Below are positions 20,537 through 28,595 of a stretch of DNA of 64,000 nt, piece after piece. The stretch spans positions 124,001-188,000 of the forward strand of contig CAWHOS010000006.1 in the NCBI GenBank assembly GCA_963831105.1. Direction: 5' to 3'. Every line of letters begins with the position of its first letter. Positions within the stretch are counted from its first letter, which is position 1. This DNA comes from DATFQI01 sp963831105. GTDB lineage: Bacteria > Actinomycetota > Thermoleophilia > Solirubrobacterales > Solirubrobacteraceae. A model generated the notes under the pieces. The model made no database searches and was not told where the DNA came from. It saw nothing but the letters and a program-made list of their open reading frames with translations. A program made the translations under genes and the position numbers.

Positions 20537-21289
20537 TCAGCCTTCGGGGAAGGGGATCTCGCCCTCCATCTGGCCCAGCGTCTCGCAGGTGTCGACGACG
20601 GCGAAGTCGCTGCCTTGCTGGCCGTTGCAGGTGTCGGAGGTTCCCGCGTCGGGTGCGCCGTTGGGGTTGTCGCCGAGGAACAGGTCGTCGCCCTTTCCGC
20701 CGAGCAGCGTGTCGTTGCCGAAGTTGCCGACGAGCGTGTCGTTGCCGTCGCCGCCCTGCACGACGTCGTCGGCCGGTCCGCCGAAGAGCTCGTCGTCTCC
20801 GTCGTCGCCGCTGACGGTGTCGGCGCCCGTCTGGCCGGTGGCGAAGTCGTTGCCGGCGCCGGCGCGGATCCGGTCGGCGCCGTTCTCGCCGCCGATGGCG
20901 TCGTCGCCGTTACCTCCTGAGAGCGTGTCGTCGCCGCCCGCCACGTTCATCCCGGCCGGGTTGCCGAGCAGGAACGACTCACCGGTGTCGCCGAGGATCG
21001 AGTCGCCGCCGCTGCCTCCGTCGATGCGGTCGTCACCGAGATCGCCGCAGATGACGTCGTCGCCGCCGAGGCCGAAGATCGTGTCGTTGCCGCCGAGGCC
21101 CACGATCACGTCCGGACCGTCGGTGCCGCGCAGCGTGTCGCTGCCCGGCGTGCCGACGATGGTCGCGGCATGGAGCTCGAAGTCGACCAGGCTCAGGCAT
21201 GTCGCCGGGTCGTCCTGGCCCTGCGCAGGTGCTGCGGCAAGGCTTCCGAAGAGCACGGCGGTGGCGAGGATCAGCGGCGTCCGGCGCAT
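20537..21289 (-). CDS. Secreted RTX-type calcium-binding repeat protein
   Basis: 250 residues. A Sec signal peptide (RRTPLILATAVLFGSLAAAP, cleavage after APAQG) is followed from about residue 45 by hemolysin-type nonapeptides of the form GGxGxDxUx: VGLGGNDTI, FGLGGDDVI, DDRIDGGSGGDSI, LSGGNGDDAI, GGDGNDTLVG and FGNDTLLGGKGDD. The repeats build a beta-roll that folds on binding Ca2+ outside the cell. No enzymatic domain is attached, so it is probably a surface or matrix protein. Four Cys flank the repeat region in pairs. The gene is alone between a convergent GH65 and an MBL hydrolase. Confidence 0.9.
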   Translation of the reverse strand: MRRTPLILATAVLFGSLAAAPAQGQDDPATCLSLVDFELHAATIVGTPGSDTLRGTDGPDVIVGLGGNDTIFGLGGDDVICGDLGDDRIDGGSGGDSILGDTGESFLLGNPAGMNVAGGDDTLSGGNGDDAIGGENGADRIRAGAGNDFATGQTGADTVSGDDGDDELFGGPADDVVQGGDGNDTLVGNFGNDTLLGGKGDDLFLGDNPNGAPDAGTSDTCNGQQGSDFAVVDTCETLGQMEGEIPFPEG

Positions 21290-21406
21290 GGCACGACCTC
21301 CTGGCGCGTTTGACCGACGCTACCCCGACGCACGGCACCAGCGCAACGGTGAGATTTCCCCGGGTTCAGCCTGCGTCGGGCGGCTCAGAGCGCACCGCGT
21401 GTTGCC

Positions 21407-22030
21407 TCAGGCGATGGAGGGTCGCCACGGCTCGTGCTCGTGTGCGAGCCAGACCAGCTCGGGGTCGAGCGCGAGCACCCGCAGCTGGCCTTCTGTGTCC
21501 GGCTCGTCGAGCTCGCCAAACCACACCGCCACGTCGCCGCCGACGACGACCGGGCGCCCGCCGGTCTCGACGACGACCATCTGCATGCCGCGCGTGTGGC
21601 CCGGCGCCGGGACGAGCCGGAGCCCGGGAAGCAGCTCGATGCTCGCCGTCGACGGGCACGTACTCACGCCGGGCGCCTCGACCCATTCGCGGATGGTGTA
21701 GCCGTCCTCGCTGCGCGCGTCGTCGAGCTCCCGGCGCTGGACGTAGATCGGCTTGCCGGCGAAGAGGTGGTTGCCGCCGCAGTGGTCGGCGTGCAGGTGG
21801 GTGTTGACGACGATGTCGATGCCGGCGAGGTCGAAGTCCTGCTCGCTCAGCGGTCGGATGCGGGGATCGAGGTCGGCCAGCAGGGGATGCAGCACCGTCA
21901 TGCCGGTGTCGACCAGCACGCGCGCATCGGGATGGTCGATGACGTGCACGTAGAGCGGCATCGGCTCGCCCTCGGCGGTCAGGTCGGCAACGTGGATCGG
22001 CGTGATGGTGATCGGGGTGGGCATGGGCAC
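21407..22030 (-). CDS. MBL-fold metallohydrolase (AHL-lactonase-like)
   Basis: Intact, 207 residues. VVNTHLHADHCGGNHLFAG is the HxHxDH zinc motif. Later ligands are the His of VPAPGHTRGMQMVV, the Asp of VVGGDVAVWFGE and the final His in WLAHEHEPW. The order and spacing match quorum-quenching N-acyl-homoserine lactonases and related lactonases, but general MBL hydrolases look similar. It is upstream-adjacent to an AraC regulator on the same strand, 61 bases apart, which might be its controller. Confidence 0.85.
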   Translation of the reverse strand: MPMPTPITITPIHVADLTAEGEPMPLYVHVIDHPDARVLVDTGMTVLHPLLADLDPRIRPLSEQDFDLAGIDIVVNTHLHADHCGGNHLFAGKPIYVQRRELDDARSEDGYTIREWVEAPGVSTCPSTASIELLPGLRLVPAPGHTRGMQMVVVETGGRPVVVGGDVAVWFGELDEPDTEGQLRVLALDPELVWLAHEHEPWRPSIA

Positions 22031-22091
22031 GATGGTGGGGGATGACTGGTGCGCTGAGAAGATCCAGTTCGCGGCCGCTCCACGAGACCAG

Positions 22092-22922
22092 TCAGCGCCC
22101 GCCCCGGCCGGTCAGCTGGGCGGCGGCGCGGAGCGCGGTCGGCGTCTGGCCCGTCTCCGCTCGGAGCACGCGGTGGAACTGGGCGTAGCTCCCGAAGCCG
22201 GCCTCGAGTGAGGCGGCGAGCGCGGTGGTGCGGCGTCCGTCGCCGTAGAGGGCCAGGAAGCGCTCGAGTCGGCGCTGGTTGCGGAAGCGGGTGATCGAGA
22301 CGCCCGTCTGGGCCTTGAAGATGCGACTGAGGTGCGATGGGCTGAGGCCGGCTGTCCGCGCGAGCGCGTCGAGGGCGCCCGCCTCGGGGTCGGCGCGCAG
22401 CAGGCGGGCGACGGTCTCGACCGCGGGGTGGACGTCGACGCCGGCGACGAGGTCCGCGCTGTCGAGGAACGCGCGCCAGGCGGAGAGCAGGAGGTAGGGG
22501 AGACCGGCGTTGAGCAGCTCGACGTCCTCGTGCTCCGCGTCGCGCAGCTCGCGCAGGAGCCCGTCGAGGCGTTCCGCGCGCCGTGAGTCGAGCCTGCGCG
22601 AGTACTGGCCCGCAGGATCGCGCTCCACCACGGGACTTCCCGGTGCCACGCGCAACACGAGCTCGGGGCGGAACACCGCCCACCACAGCTCGTGGTCATG
22701 GGATTCGTTCACGAGCACGTGATCCTGCGCGGGGAAGAGCCACGTCAGCGTGCGCGGCGTGAGCTCGTAGCGACGGTCGCCGAGCAGGTAGGTCGCCCTG
22801 CCCCGCAGCACGAGGTTGAGCTCGAGCTCGGGGTGGCGATGGCCTCGCGGTGGCCCGTCGGCGGCCACGTGGTGACCCACGCGCCCGTCGGCCCCGAGCT
22901 GGAGCCCTAGTTCCTCGGACAT
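22092..22922 (-). CDS. AraC-family transcriptional regulator
   Basis: 276 residues from ATG 22922 (MSEELGLQLGADG). A farther upstream ATG would run almost to the divergent gene's start, so the inner one is preferred. The N-terminal cupin domain (HRHPELELNLVLRGRATYLL) binds an unknown effector. The C-terminal ~100 residues hold the two helix-turn-helix units: LDALARTAGLSPSHLSRIFK and AASLEAGFGSYAQFHRVLRA. It is divergent from the PhyH dioxygenase with 72 bases between starts, the usual layout for direct control. Confidence 0.92.
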   Translation of the reverse strand: MSEELGLQLGADGRVGHHVAADGPPRGHRHPELELNLVLRGRATYLLGDRRYELTPRTLTWLFPAQDHVLVNESHDHELWWAVFRPELVLRVAPGSPVVERDPAGQYSRRLDSRRAERLDGLLRELRDAEHEDVELLNAGLPYLLLSAWRAFLDSADLVAGVDVHPAVETVARLLRADPEAGALDALARTAGLSPSHLSRIFKAQTGVSITRFRNQRRLERFLALYGDGRRTTALAASLEAGFGSYAQFHRVLRAETGQTPTALRAAAQLTGRGGR

Positions 22923-22994
22923 CACAAGAAACGATAAGGACTCGACGAGCGGTGAGATGAAATGCGCGCCGGCTCGCGGGAAGCTGTGCAACAG

Positions 22995-23765
22995 ATGAGT
23001 GCTTCACTTCAACAGACCCACCCTCGCCGGTTCGCCGAGGATGGCTTCATCGTGCTCGAGGACGCCGTCCCGCCGAGCGATCTGGAGACCCTGCGCCGCG
23101 AGTGCGATCGGCTCGTCGGCGAGCGCGACCGCGAGATGGACCGCCTCGGTGTCGACGTGCTCGACCTCGACCACCGCGGCCGCCGCTACTTCCTCCACGC
23201 CTACGACACGTCCCCTGACGTCCGGCGCTTCCTGCTGTCGGACCTGATGGCCGACGTCGCCCGCACCGCGCTCGGCGACAGCGTCCACCTGTTCAACGAG
23301 CAGTACGTCGTCAAGGCAGCCGAGCACGGGATGCGGTTCAGCTGGCACCAGGACTCCGGCTTCATCCCGTACGCGCACACGCCGTACCTCACCTGCTGGA
23401 TCCCGCTCGACGACGTCAGCGAGGCCAACGGCACCGTCCACCTGCTGCCCTACGCCCGGGCCGGCACGCGTGACGTCGTCCCGCACGTCCGCGACGAGCA
23501 GACCAACGACATGGTCGGCTACACGGGCGACGACCCCGGCGACCCGGTCATCGCGCGCGCAGGAAGCATCGTCTGCTTCTCGAGCACGCTCCTCCACCGC
23601 AGCGGCCCCAACACGACCGACACCATCCGCCGCGTCTACGTCGCCCAGTACACCGCCGAGCCTCTGCTCGACGAGGAAGGCACGCGACCGCGCCACCTCG
23701 CCGAGCCACTGCTCATCCACGGCGAGCGCCCGAGCTCAGGCGAGCCGCCACTCCGACCACACTGA
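22995..23765 (+). CDS. Phytanoyl-CoA dioxygenase (PhyH)-family Fe(II)/2-oxoglutarate enzyme
   Basis: 256 residues. A double-stranded beta-helix oxygenase with FSWHQDSGFIPY supplying the HxD iron ligands and STLLHRSGPNTTD the distal His, with Arg in TIRRVYVAQYT as the probable 2-oxoglutarate anchor. The N-terminal FAEDGFIVLEDAVPPSDLE is the standard PhyH start. Bacterial members hydroxylate many small molecules, so the substrate is open. Divergent AraC gene suggests inducible expression. The stop is followed at 13 bases by the outer hairpin of the inverted repeat. Confidence 0.92.
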   Translation: MSASLQQTHPRRFAEDGFIVLEDAVPPSDLETLRRECDRLVGERDREMDRLGVDVLDLDHRGRRYFLHAYDTSPDVRRFLLSDLMADVARTALGDSVHLFNEQYVVKAAEHGMRFSWHQDSGFIPYAHTPYLTCWIPLDDVSEANGTVHLLPYARAGTRDVVPHVRDEQTNDMVGYTGDDPGDPVIARAGSIVCFSSTLLHRSGPNTTDTIRRVYVAQYTAEPLLDEEGTRPRHLAEPLLIHGERPSSGEPPLRPH

Positions 23766-23777
23766 GGCCGGCTCGCC

Positions 23778-24034
23778 GTCACGTCCTCCCGGAGCAGCGC
23801 GCGCAAGCTTGCGCTCGAGCGCTCCCGGGAGGACGTGCCGCGAGCCGCCATCGGACCCTCGGGCAGCCGCCCGGGGCGTACGCCACCCTCGTTGGTCTGC
23901 CTGGGTAGGGGCAGCTACCAGCAATCCCCTGGGCCATCTGCTCTGTGAAAGGTCGCGATCTTCGCCCTTCGGTCCCGAGGATCCGCGCCGCTCTGCCGTC
24001 GGCACGGTCGGCGGGCCCGGCTCAACGATCGCTG
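23778..24034. repeat. Left arm of a roughly 257-bp inverted repeat pair
   Basis: This non-coding stretch matches the reverse complement of 25006-25262 over its whole length, with perfect blocks such as GTCACGTCCTCCCGGAGCAG, CCCTGGGCCATCTGCTCT, AAAGGTCGCGATCTTCGCCC and GCCCGGCTCAACGATCGCTG, and diverged filler between them. The outer end carries its own hairpin (GTCCTCCCGG pairing with CCGGGAGGAC across 23783-23836), which could end transcription of the PhyH gene. It has no gene I would defend. Between 24035 and 24252 I see nothing definite. Confidence 0.75.
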
Positions 24035-24252
24035 CTCCGCCGACGGTTCGCAAGACCGCGCAGGCGCTGTCGCTATCACGCGAAAGGAGCACTCAGCCGG
24101 CTCCGCGCGCGGCGGCCTACCCCATGCGAAAGTGCAAGCGGGGGCGACCGACTGATTGAGCCGCGGCTGGACATACACCTTGGTCAACGTCCAGCCTACG
24201 CCGGCGGAGTCCGAGCGCAATCGTCCTCGAGCTTCGAGTGCTGCTTCGCGCG

Positions 24253-24295
24253 AGATCCGATAGCCGGCGCGGGTGCTAGCCCCGCTATCGGATCT
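24253..24295 (-). terminator. Hairpin downstream of the unknown gene at 24313
   Basis: AGATCCGATAGC (24253-24264) and GCTATCGGATCT (24284-24295) are perfect complements of 12 bases around a 19-base loop that contains a smaller GGG/CCC stem. It lies 17 bases beyond the stop of the minus-strand gene, as expected of its terminator. Confidence 0.65.
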
Positions 24296-24312
24296 GCCTC
24301 AAAGCGAAAGTT

Positions 24313-24816
24313 CTAGATGACTCCTCGCCAGATCGACACGGCGGTTGCCGTGGATTCGTCGTCGAAGCTGATCAACAGGTTCGCTGCGACGCTCAGTACC
24401 GGTAGATGCGTGCCGGTGCGGAAGCCGCTCACGATGGGCTGGCCTACGTCGGCCACGTCCTCGCTTCCAACCGCCCATCTCAGCGACGGAAACTCTTCTA
24501 TGAAGGCCGCGCCGAGGAAGAAAGCGGCTCCGAGAACACGAACGCGCGAGTCGTCGTCTGCGAAGTCCTGGAATCCGCCATGCTCGCGCTCCATTGCTTC
24601 AACGATGAACGCCGGTGTGTCAGGCGGCGCCGCCGTGCGGACGACGTGGACCGCCTCTGAGACCTCTTCAAAGTACGGACAGATCGACGCGGTTCCTTCC
24701 TTCAGCAATCGTGACCACCACGGGTCGCCGATGCGGGCACGGCCCGCGCGCTTGAACGCGTCCAGATACTCCGCGGCCTGCTGGCGCGATAGCGACTCGA
24801 AGAACGCGTAGTCCAC
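24313..24816 (-). CDS. Protein of unknown function, 167 residues, in a lower-GC island
   Basis: I do not recognise the family. The protein starts at a GTG (VDYAFFESLSRQQAAEYLDA) with GGGAG nine bases upstream. It continues with an acidic helical part, a hydrophobic LGAAFFLGAAFIEEF, then LRWAVGSEDVADVGQPIVSG and ends VSIWRGVI. It is probably soluble and alpha/beta. GC is about 60% in the parts I counted, against more than 70% around it, which suggests transfer. Its position between two inverted copies of a repeat, with its own terminator and an upstream palindrome, makes it cargo-like. An immunity-type (SUKH-like) role is a guess from size and acidity only. Confidence 0.65.
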   Translation of the reverse strand: MDYAFFESLSRQQAAEYLDAFKRAGRARIGDPWWSRLLKEGTASICPYFEEVSEAVHVVRTAAPPDTPAFIVEAMEREHGGFQDFADDDSRVRVLGAAFFLGAAFIEEFPSLRWAVGSEDVADVGQPIVSGFRTGTHLPVLSVAANLLISFDDESTATAVSIWRGVI

Positions 24817-24945
24817 GCCCTAAGTCTCCCAGTGACCGCTGCCGCTATCGCCTGGTTGCAGAAGTCGCTCACGACGATGTGCAACTGCCGCTGCGCGAGA
24901 GAGCAGCAGCCGACGCTCGTAGTCGCGGCAGTACCGAGGAGTCAG

Positions 24946-24968
24946 TTGTTCAGGCTCAGCCTGAACAA
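24946..24968. promoter_or_regulatory. Perfect 23-bp palindrome upstream of the unknown gene
   Basis: Arms TTGTTCAGGCT and AGCCTGAACAA are exact complements around a single central C. It lies 130 bases upstream of the GTG at 24816 and just inside the right repeat arm; the left arm has no equivalent. The size and symmetry fit a dimeric repressor operator, though a hairpin with RNA function is equally possible. The surrounding stretch 24817-25005 has no supported gene. Confidence 0.45.
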
Positions 24969-25005
24969 ATGACCGCTCGCGGTCTCGCGTCCCTCGGGCG
25001 CGAAG

Positions 25006-25262
25006 CGCAGCGATCGTTGAGCCGGGCCCGCCGACCGGCGCCCCACGGCAGATCTGCGCGGGTCCTCGGGACCCGAAGGGCGAAGATCGCGACCTTTCAA
25101 AGAGCAGATGGCCCAGGGGCTTGTCGGTAGCTGCCCCGACCGACGACGACCCCAAGGAGAAGACGTCGCGCGTCGCGCGGGGCTGCCCGATGGCGGGGCG
25201 CGGCTCGTCCTCCCGGAGCACTCGAGCGCAAGCTTGCGCGCGCTGCTCCGGGAGGACGTGAC
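25006..25262. repeat. Right arm of the inverted repeat pair
   Basis: Reverse-complement partner of 23778-24034, equal in length by my count. The outer end again carries a stem: GTCCTCCCGGAGCA pairs with TGCTCCGGGAGGAC around an AAGCTT centre. It stands 12 bases from the stop of the minus-strand gene at 25274. Thus both arms begin just past a flanking gene's stop with the same terminator-like hairpin. Confidence 0.75.
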
Positions 25263-25273
25263 GTCGCCTCGCC

Positions 25274-26256
25274 TCAGGCCGGGCTCGGTGCCTCGGCGAA
25301 TGAGCGGGCCGGGGCGGTCCGGAGGCGCCAGGCGGCGACTCCGAGCAGGGCCAGGCCGGCGCAGGTCCAGGCGGCCAGGACCGCGATGTGGCCTCCGGCC
25401 GCGGCTCCGTCGAAGTAGCCCGTGGAGCGGAGGAGGTTCGATCCGGCTCCGGGCGGGAACAGCTGGCCGATGCCTCCGGCGGGGCGGGGCAGGAGCTCCG
25501 GGGCGGCGGCGACGGCCGAGAACGGGTTGCCGATGAGGACCATCGTCAGGGCGCCGAGCGCCGCTCCGGCCTCTCCGAAGAGGCTCTTGAGGCCCGCGAC
25601 GATCGAGGCGATCGCGAGCACCGTGAGCGACAGGACGCCGGCGTTCGCGGCCCAGTCGCCGCCGACGACGTCGAGCCAGCTCTGGACGATCGCGGTCGCG
25701 ACGAGCCCGGACAGGACCGAGCCCGTGACGACCAGCGCCGCGCGGGCGAGGACACCCGTGGCGAGCAGGGTGCTGAGGATGCCCGTGAGCGTGCCGGCGA
25801 TGAGCAGCGGCAGGACCGCGGAGCCGAGGGCGGCGCCGCGCGGGGCGGGGGCGACATCCTCGACGAGGGGACCGGCGGCGGCCCCGCCGCCCATTTCGGT
25901 CGCGGCGCGGCTGAGGGCCTGGGCCACGCCCGGGCTCGCGCCGGAGGCGGTCAGGACCTTCGGCCCGGACGGGCCGGCGACGAATGCGCCGTAGACCTCG
26001 CGGTCCTCGATCGCCGCGCGGGCGGCGCCCTCGTCGGCGTAGGCGTTGACGTCGAACGCACCCGGGTCGGACTCGAGCTTCTGCGTGATCACGCGCGCGG
26101 CGTCCGGGAGGGCCGGCGACGCCGACGGCGGAGCTCGCGCGGCTCGAGCCGCGCGCTGGGCCAGGCGAACAGCGCCAAAACCAGCGCGACGACGACCGGC
26201 ACGAGGAGGATGGCCGCCGGCGAAGGTCGCCGGCGGCTCGTCGTGTGATGGGACAT
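25274..26256 (-). CDS. ABC-2/YhgE-like membrane protein (one frameshift)
   Basis: About 327 residues. The start is ATG 26256 (MSHHTTSRRRPSPAAILLVP), preceded by AGGAG and nine bases behind the MMPL stop. One membrane helix (ILLVPVVVALVLALFAWP) is followed, after an indel near 26110, by an extracytoplasmic segment of ~100 residues. Five or six helices then follow (VLPLLIAGTLTGILSTLLA, VVTGSVLSGLVATAIV, LTVLAIASIVAGLKSLF). This one-helix, large loop, five-helix plan is that of ABC-2 permeases and YhgE/Pip proteins. No ATPase gene accompanies it. Its partner here is the MMPL pump, so a joint export role is likely. Confidence 0.78.
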
Positions 26257-26265
26257 GGAGGGCTC

Positions 26266-28440
26266 CTAGGCCGAGGGGGACGGGTGCAGGCGGGCGGCGA
26301 GCCGCTCGCCCTCGATGTCGACGTCGGGCACGAGCCGTTCGAGCCGCTTGGGCAGGCCCCAGGCGCGCTTGCCGAGCAGGGTCATGACGGCGGGCACGAG
26401 CGTGAGGCGGACGACGAACGCGTCGACCAGCACGCCGAACGCCAGCGACAACCCGATCGACTTCGTGATCGGGCTCGGGTCGAGGATGAACGCCGCGAAG
26501 ACGGCGATCATGATCGTCGCCGCGGCGATCACCACCCGCCCGCTCTGGGCGTAGCCGGTGATGACGGCCTCGCGCGCCTTGCCCGTGTGCACGAAGTGCT
26601 CGCGCATGCGGGAGACGAGGAAGACCTCGTAGTCCATCGCCAGGCCGAACAGGATCCCGATCAGCAGGACCGGCAGGAACGACAGCACGGGCCCGGGCTG
26701 CGCCACGTTGAACAGATCCGCGAGGTTGCCGTCCTGGAAGATCCAGACGACGACACCCATCGACGCGGCGATGCTCAGCAGGAAGCCGAACGCGGCCTTG
26801 ATCGGCACGTAGAGCGAGCGGAACACGACGGTCAGCAGCAGCAGCGCCAGGCCGACGACCACGATCACGTAGCGCGGCAGCGCGGCGGCGAGCTGGTCGG
26901 CGGTGTCGATGTTCAGCGCCGTGGTGCCAGTCACGAGGCCCTCGATGCCGAGGTCGTTCGGGATCTGGTCGGCGCGGTCGCGCAGGTCGGCCACGAGGTC
27001 GCGCGTCTCGTCGGAGGCGGGGCTGCCCTCCGGCGTGACCATCACGATCGTGAGGTCACGCTGCTTGTTCTGGATCGGCGGGGACACCGCCGCCACGCCC
27101 GGGACCTTCCCGACCTCCTCGGCCACCGTGCCGGCGAACTCCTGCTGGTCGGCGCGGTCGACGCCGGGCGCGTCCACCACCACGGTCAGCTGGCCGTTGA
27201 AGCCGGGGCCGAACGCGTCGGTGAGGATGTCGTAGGCGCGGCGCTCGGTCGTCGAGGTCGGGCTGGAGCCGCCGTCCGGGAGGCCGAGCTTCATGTGCAG
27301 CGCGGGCAGGGCGACGAACGAGAGCAGCCCGAGGCCGACGGCCAGCACCGCGATCGGGCGGCGCGCGACGAAGCGGACCCAGCGCAGGCTGACGGGATCG
27401 CGGCGGCGCTCGCGACGCGAGCCGTGGCCGAGCACGCGGTTGACGCGCGTGATCCGCTCGCCCATGAAGCCGAGCAGGGCCGGCAGCAGCGTGAGCGCGA
27501 CCAGGACGGCGATCGTCACCGTGCCCGCGGCGGCCAGACCCATCACGGTCAGGAACGGGATGTTGACGACGGTCAGGCCGACGAGCGCGATCACGACGGT
27601 CGCGCCGGCGAAGACGACCGCGCCGCCGGCCGTCGCGGTGGCCTGCGCCGCCGACTCGGCGACCCCCATCCCGGCCCCGATGTTCTGCCGGTGGCGGGCG
27701 AGTATGAACAGCGCGTAGTCGATGCCGACCGCGAGGCCGAGCATCGTGGCGAGGATCGGCGCGGTCTCGGAGATCTCCATCGCGCCCGAGAGCGCGGTGA
27801 GACCGGTGACGCCGATCGCGACGCCGATGATCGCGGTGATCAGCGGAAGCCCGGCGGCGAGCAGCGAGCCGAGCGTGATGGCGAGGACGACGTAGGCGAC
27901 CATCATGCCCGCGCTCTCGGAGCCGGCCTCCTCCTGGTCGTTGACGAGGCCGCCGCCGAACTCCACCTGCAGGCCGGCGTCGCGCGCGGGCTCGGCGACC
28001 TCGGCCAGCTCCTCGCGGGTGGCCTCGGAGATCTCGCCCGCGGGCATCGGGTAGATCACGTCGGCGAAGCCGATCTGCCCGTCCTCGGTCATGGTCTTCG
28101 CCTCGTAGGGGTCGACGACCGCGGTCACCTCGTCGGCGTGGCGGGCGCGCTCGACGCTCTCCATCACGGCGGCCTTGTGGCGCGGGTCGGTGAGCGACTC
28201 GCCCTCCGGGGCCTTGTAGACCACGCGGGCGGAGGCGCCGCCGGCGCCCGGGAACTTCTCCTCGAGCAGATCCTGCGCGCGCTGGGACTCGGTGCCGGGC
28301 ACCGTGAAGGAGTTGTCGGTCTGGCCGCTGAAGGCCGCGGCCGCGGCGCCGACGAGCGCGACGATCACGATCCATGCCGCGAGGACCCGTCGCCGGCGCC
28401 TGAACGCCCAGCCGCCGAGTCTGTAGAGGTACGTTGCCAT
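26266..28440 (-). CDS. MMPL-family (RND superfamily) membrane transporter
   Basis: Intact, 724 residues. It has the RND layout twice over: one helix (VLAAWIVIVALVGAAAAAFS), a large outer loop (GTESQRAQDLLEEKFPGAGG), five helices including GLAVGIDYALFILARHRQ, then a second set with LIGILFGLAMDYEVFLVSRM. The paired GxxxDY motifs in the fourth helix of each set are the proton-relay residues of the family. MMPL proteins export lipids, siderophores or drugs; the cargo here is unknown. It is first gene of an operon with the ABC-2-like protein, and a CCCTGA palindrome lies about 90 bases upstream. Confidence 0.95.
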   Translation of the reverse strand: MATYLYRLGGWAFRRRRRVLAAWIVIVALVGAAAAAFSGQTDNSFTVPGTESQRAQDLLEEKFPGAGGASARVVYKAPEGESLTDPRHKAAVMESVERARHADEVTAVVDPYEAKTMTEDGQIGFADVIYPMPAGEISEATREELAEVAEPARDAGLQVEFGGGLVNDQEEAGSESAGMMVAYVVLAITLGSLLAAGLPLITAIIGVAIGVTGLTALSGAMEISETAPILATMLGLAVGIDYALFILARHRQNIGAGMGVAESAAQATATAGGAVVFAGATVVIALVGLTVVNIPFLTVMGLAAAGTVTIAVLVALTLLPALLGFMGERITRVNRVLGHGSRRERRRDPVSLRWVRFVARRPIAVLAVGLGLLSFVALPALHMKLGLPDGGSSPTSTTERRAYDILTDAFGPGFNGQLTVVVDAPGVDRADQQEFAGTVAEEVGKVPGVAAVSPPIQNKQRDLTIVMVTPEGSPASDETRDLVADLRDRADQIPNDLGIEGLVTGTTALNIDTADQLAAALPRYVIVVVGLALLLLTVVFRSLYVPIKAAFGFLLSIAASMGVVVWIFQDGNLADLFNVAQPGPVLSFLPVLLIGILFGLAMDYEVFLVSRMREHFVHTGKAREAVITGYAQSGRVVIAAATIMIAVFAAFILDPSPITKSIGLSLAFGVLVDAFVVRLTLVPAVMTLLGKRAWGLPKRLERLVPDVDIEGERLAARLHPSPSA

Positions 28441-28528
28441 CTCGCGTCGTCTCCTGTTGGTGGTGGCGAGGAGACGCGAGCGTCCTACGATGCGGCGCCG
28501 CCGACATCGGGCGGCGATCCGGATTCGC

Positions 28529-28553
28529 GCACCCTGAGCCGGACTCAGGGTGC
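28529..28553. promoter_or_regulatory. CCCTGA palindrome between luxR-type gene and MMPL operon
   Basis: GCACCCTGAG and CTCAGGGTGC are perfect 10-base complements around CCGGA. It sits 43 bases past the regulator's stop and 88 bases before the MMPL start. It could be a terminator hairpin for the first gene, an operator for the second, or both. The block CCCTGA-x-CCGGAC is the same as at 17080-17091, which favours an operator. Confidence 0.5.
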
Positions 28554-28595
28554 GGCCAGCACTACAGGGTGTCCCCGCCCGCCCGCCCCCGCCTC

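Noticed and set aside
20537..21289. Tandem DNA repeats resembling an array
   Set aside because: The near-periodic GCCGCC/GTCGTC pattern is the coding of RTX nonapeptides, not a CRISPR or satellite. There are no constant repeats with unique spacers.
22923..22991. Upstream start for the AraC regulator at 22991
   Set aside because: It would almost touch the divergent PhyH start, leaving no promoter, and the added residues are not part of the cupin domain.
23936..24160. Open frames inside the repeat arms (for example GHLLCERSRSSPFG and GHLLFERSRSSPFG)
   Set aside because: The translated similarity follows from DNA identity of the two arms. There is no ribosome site or plausible start, and the composition is Arg/Ser/Pro-rich.
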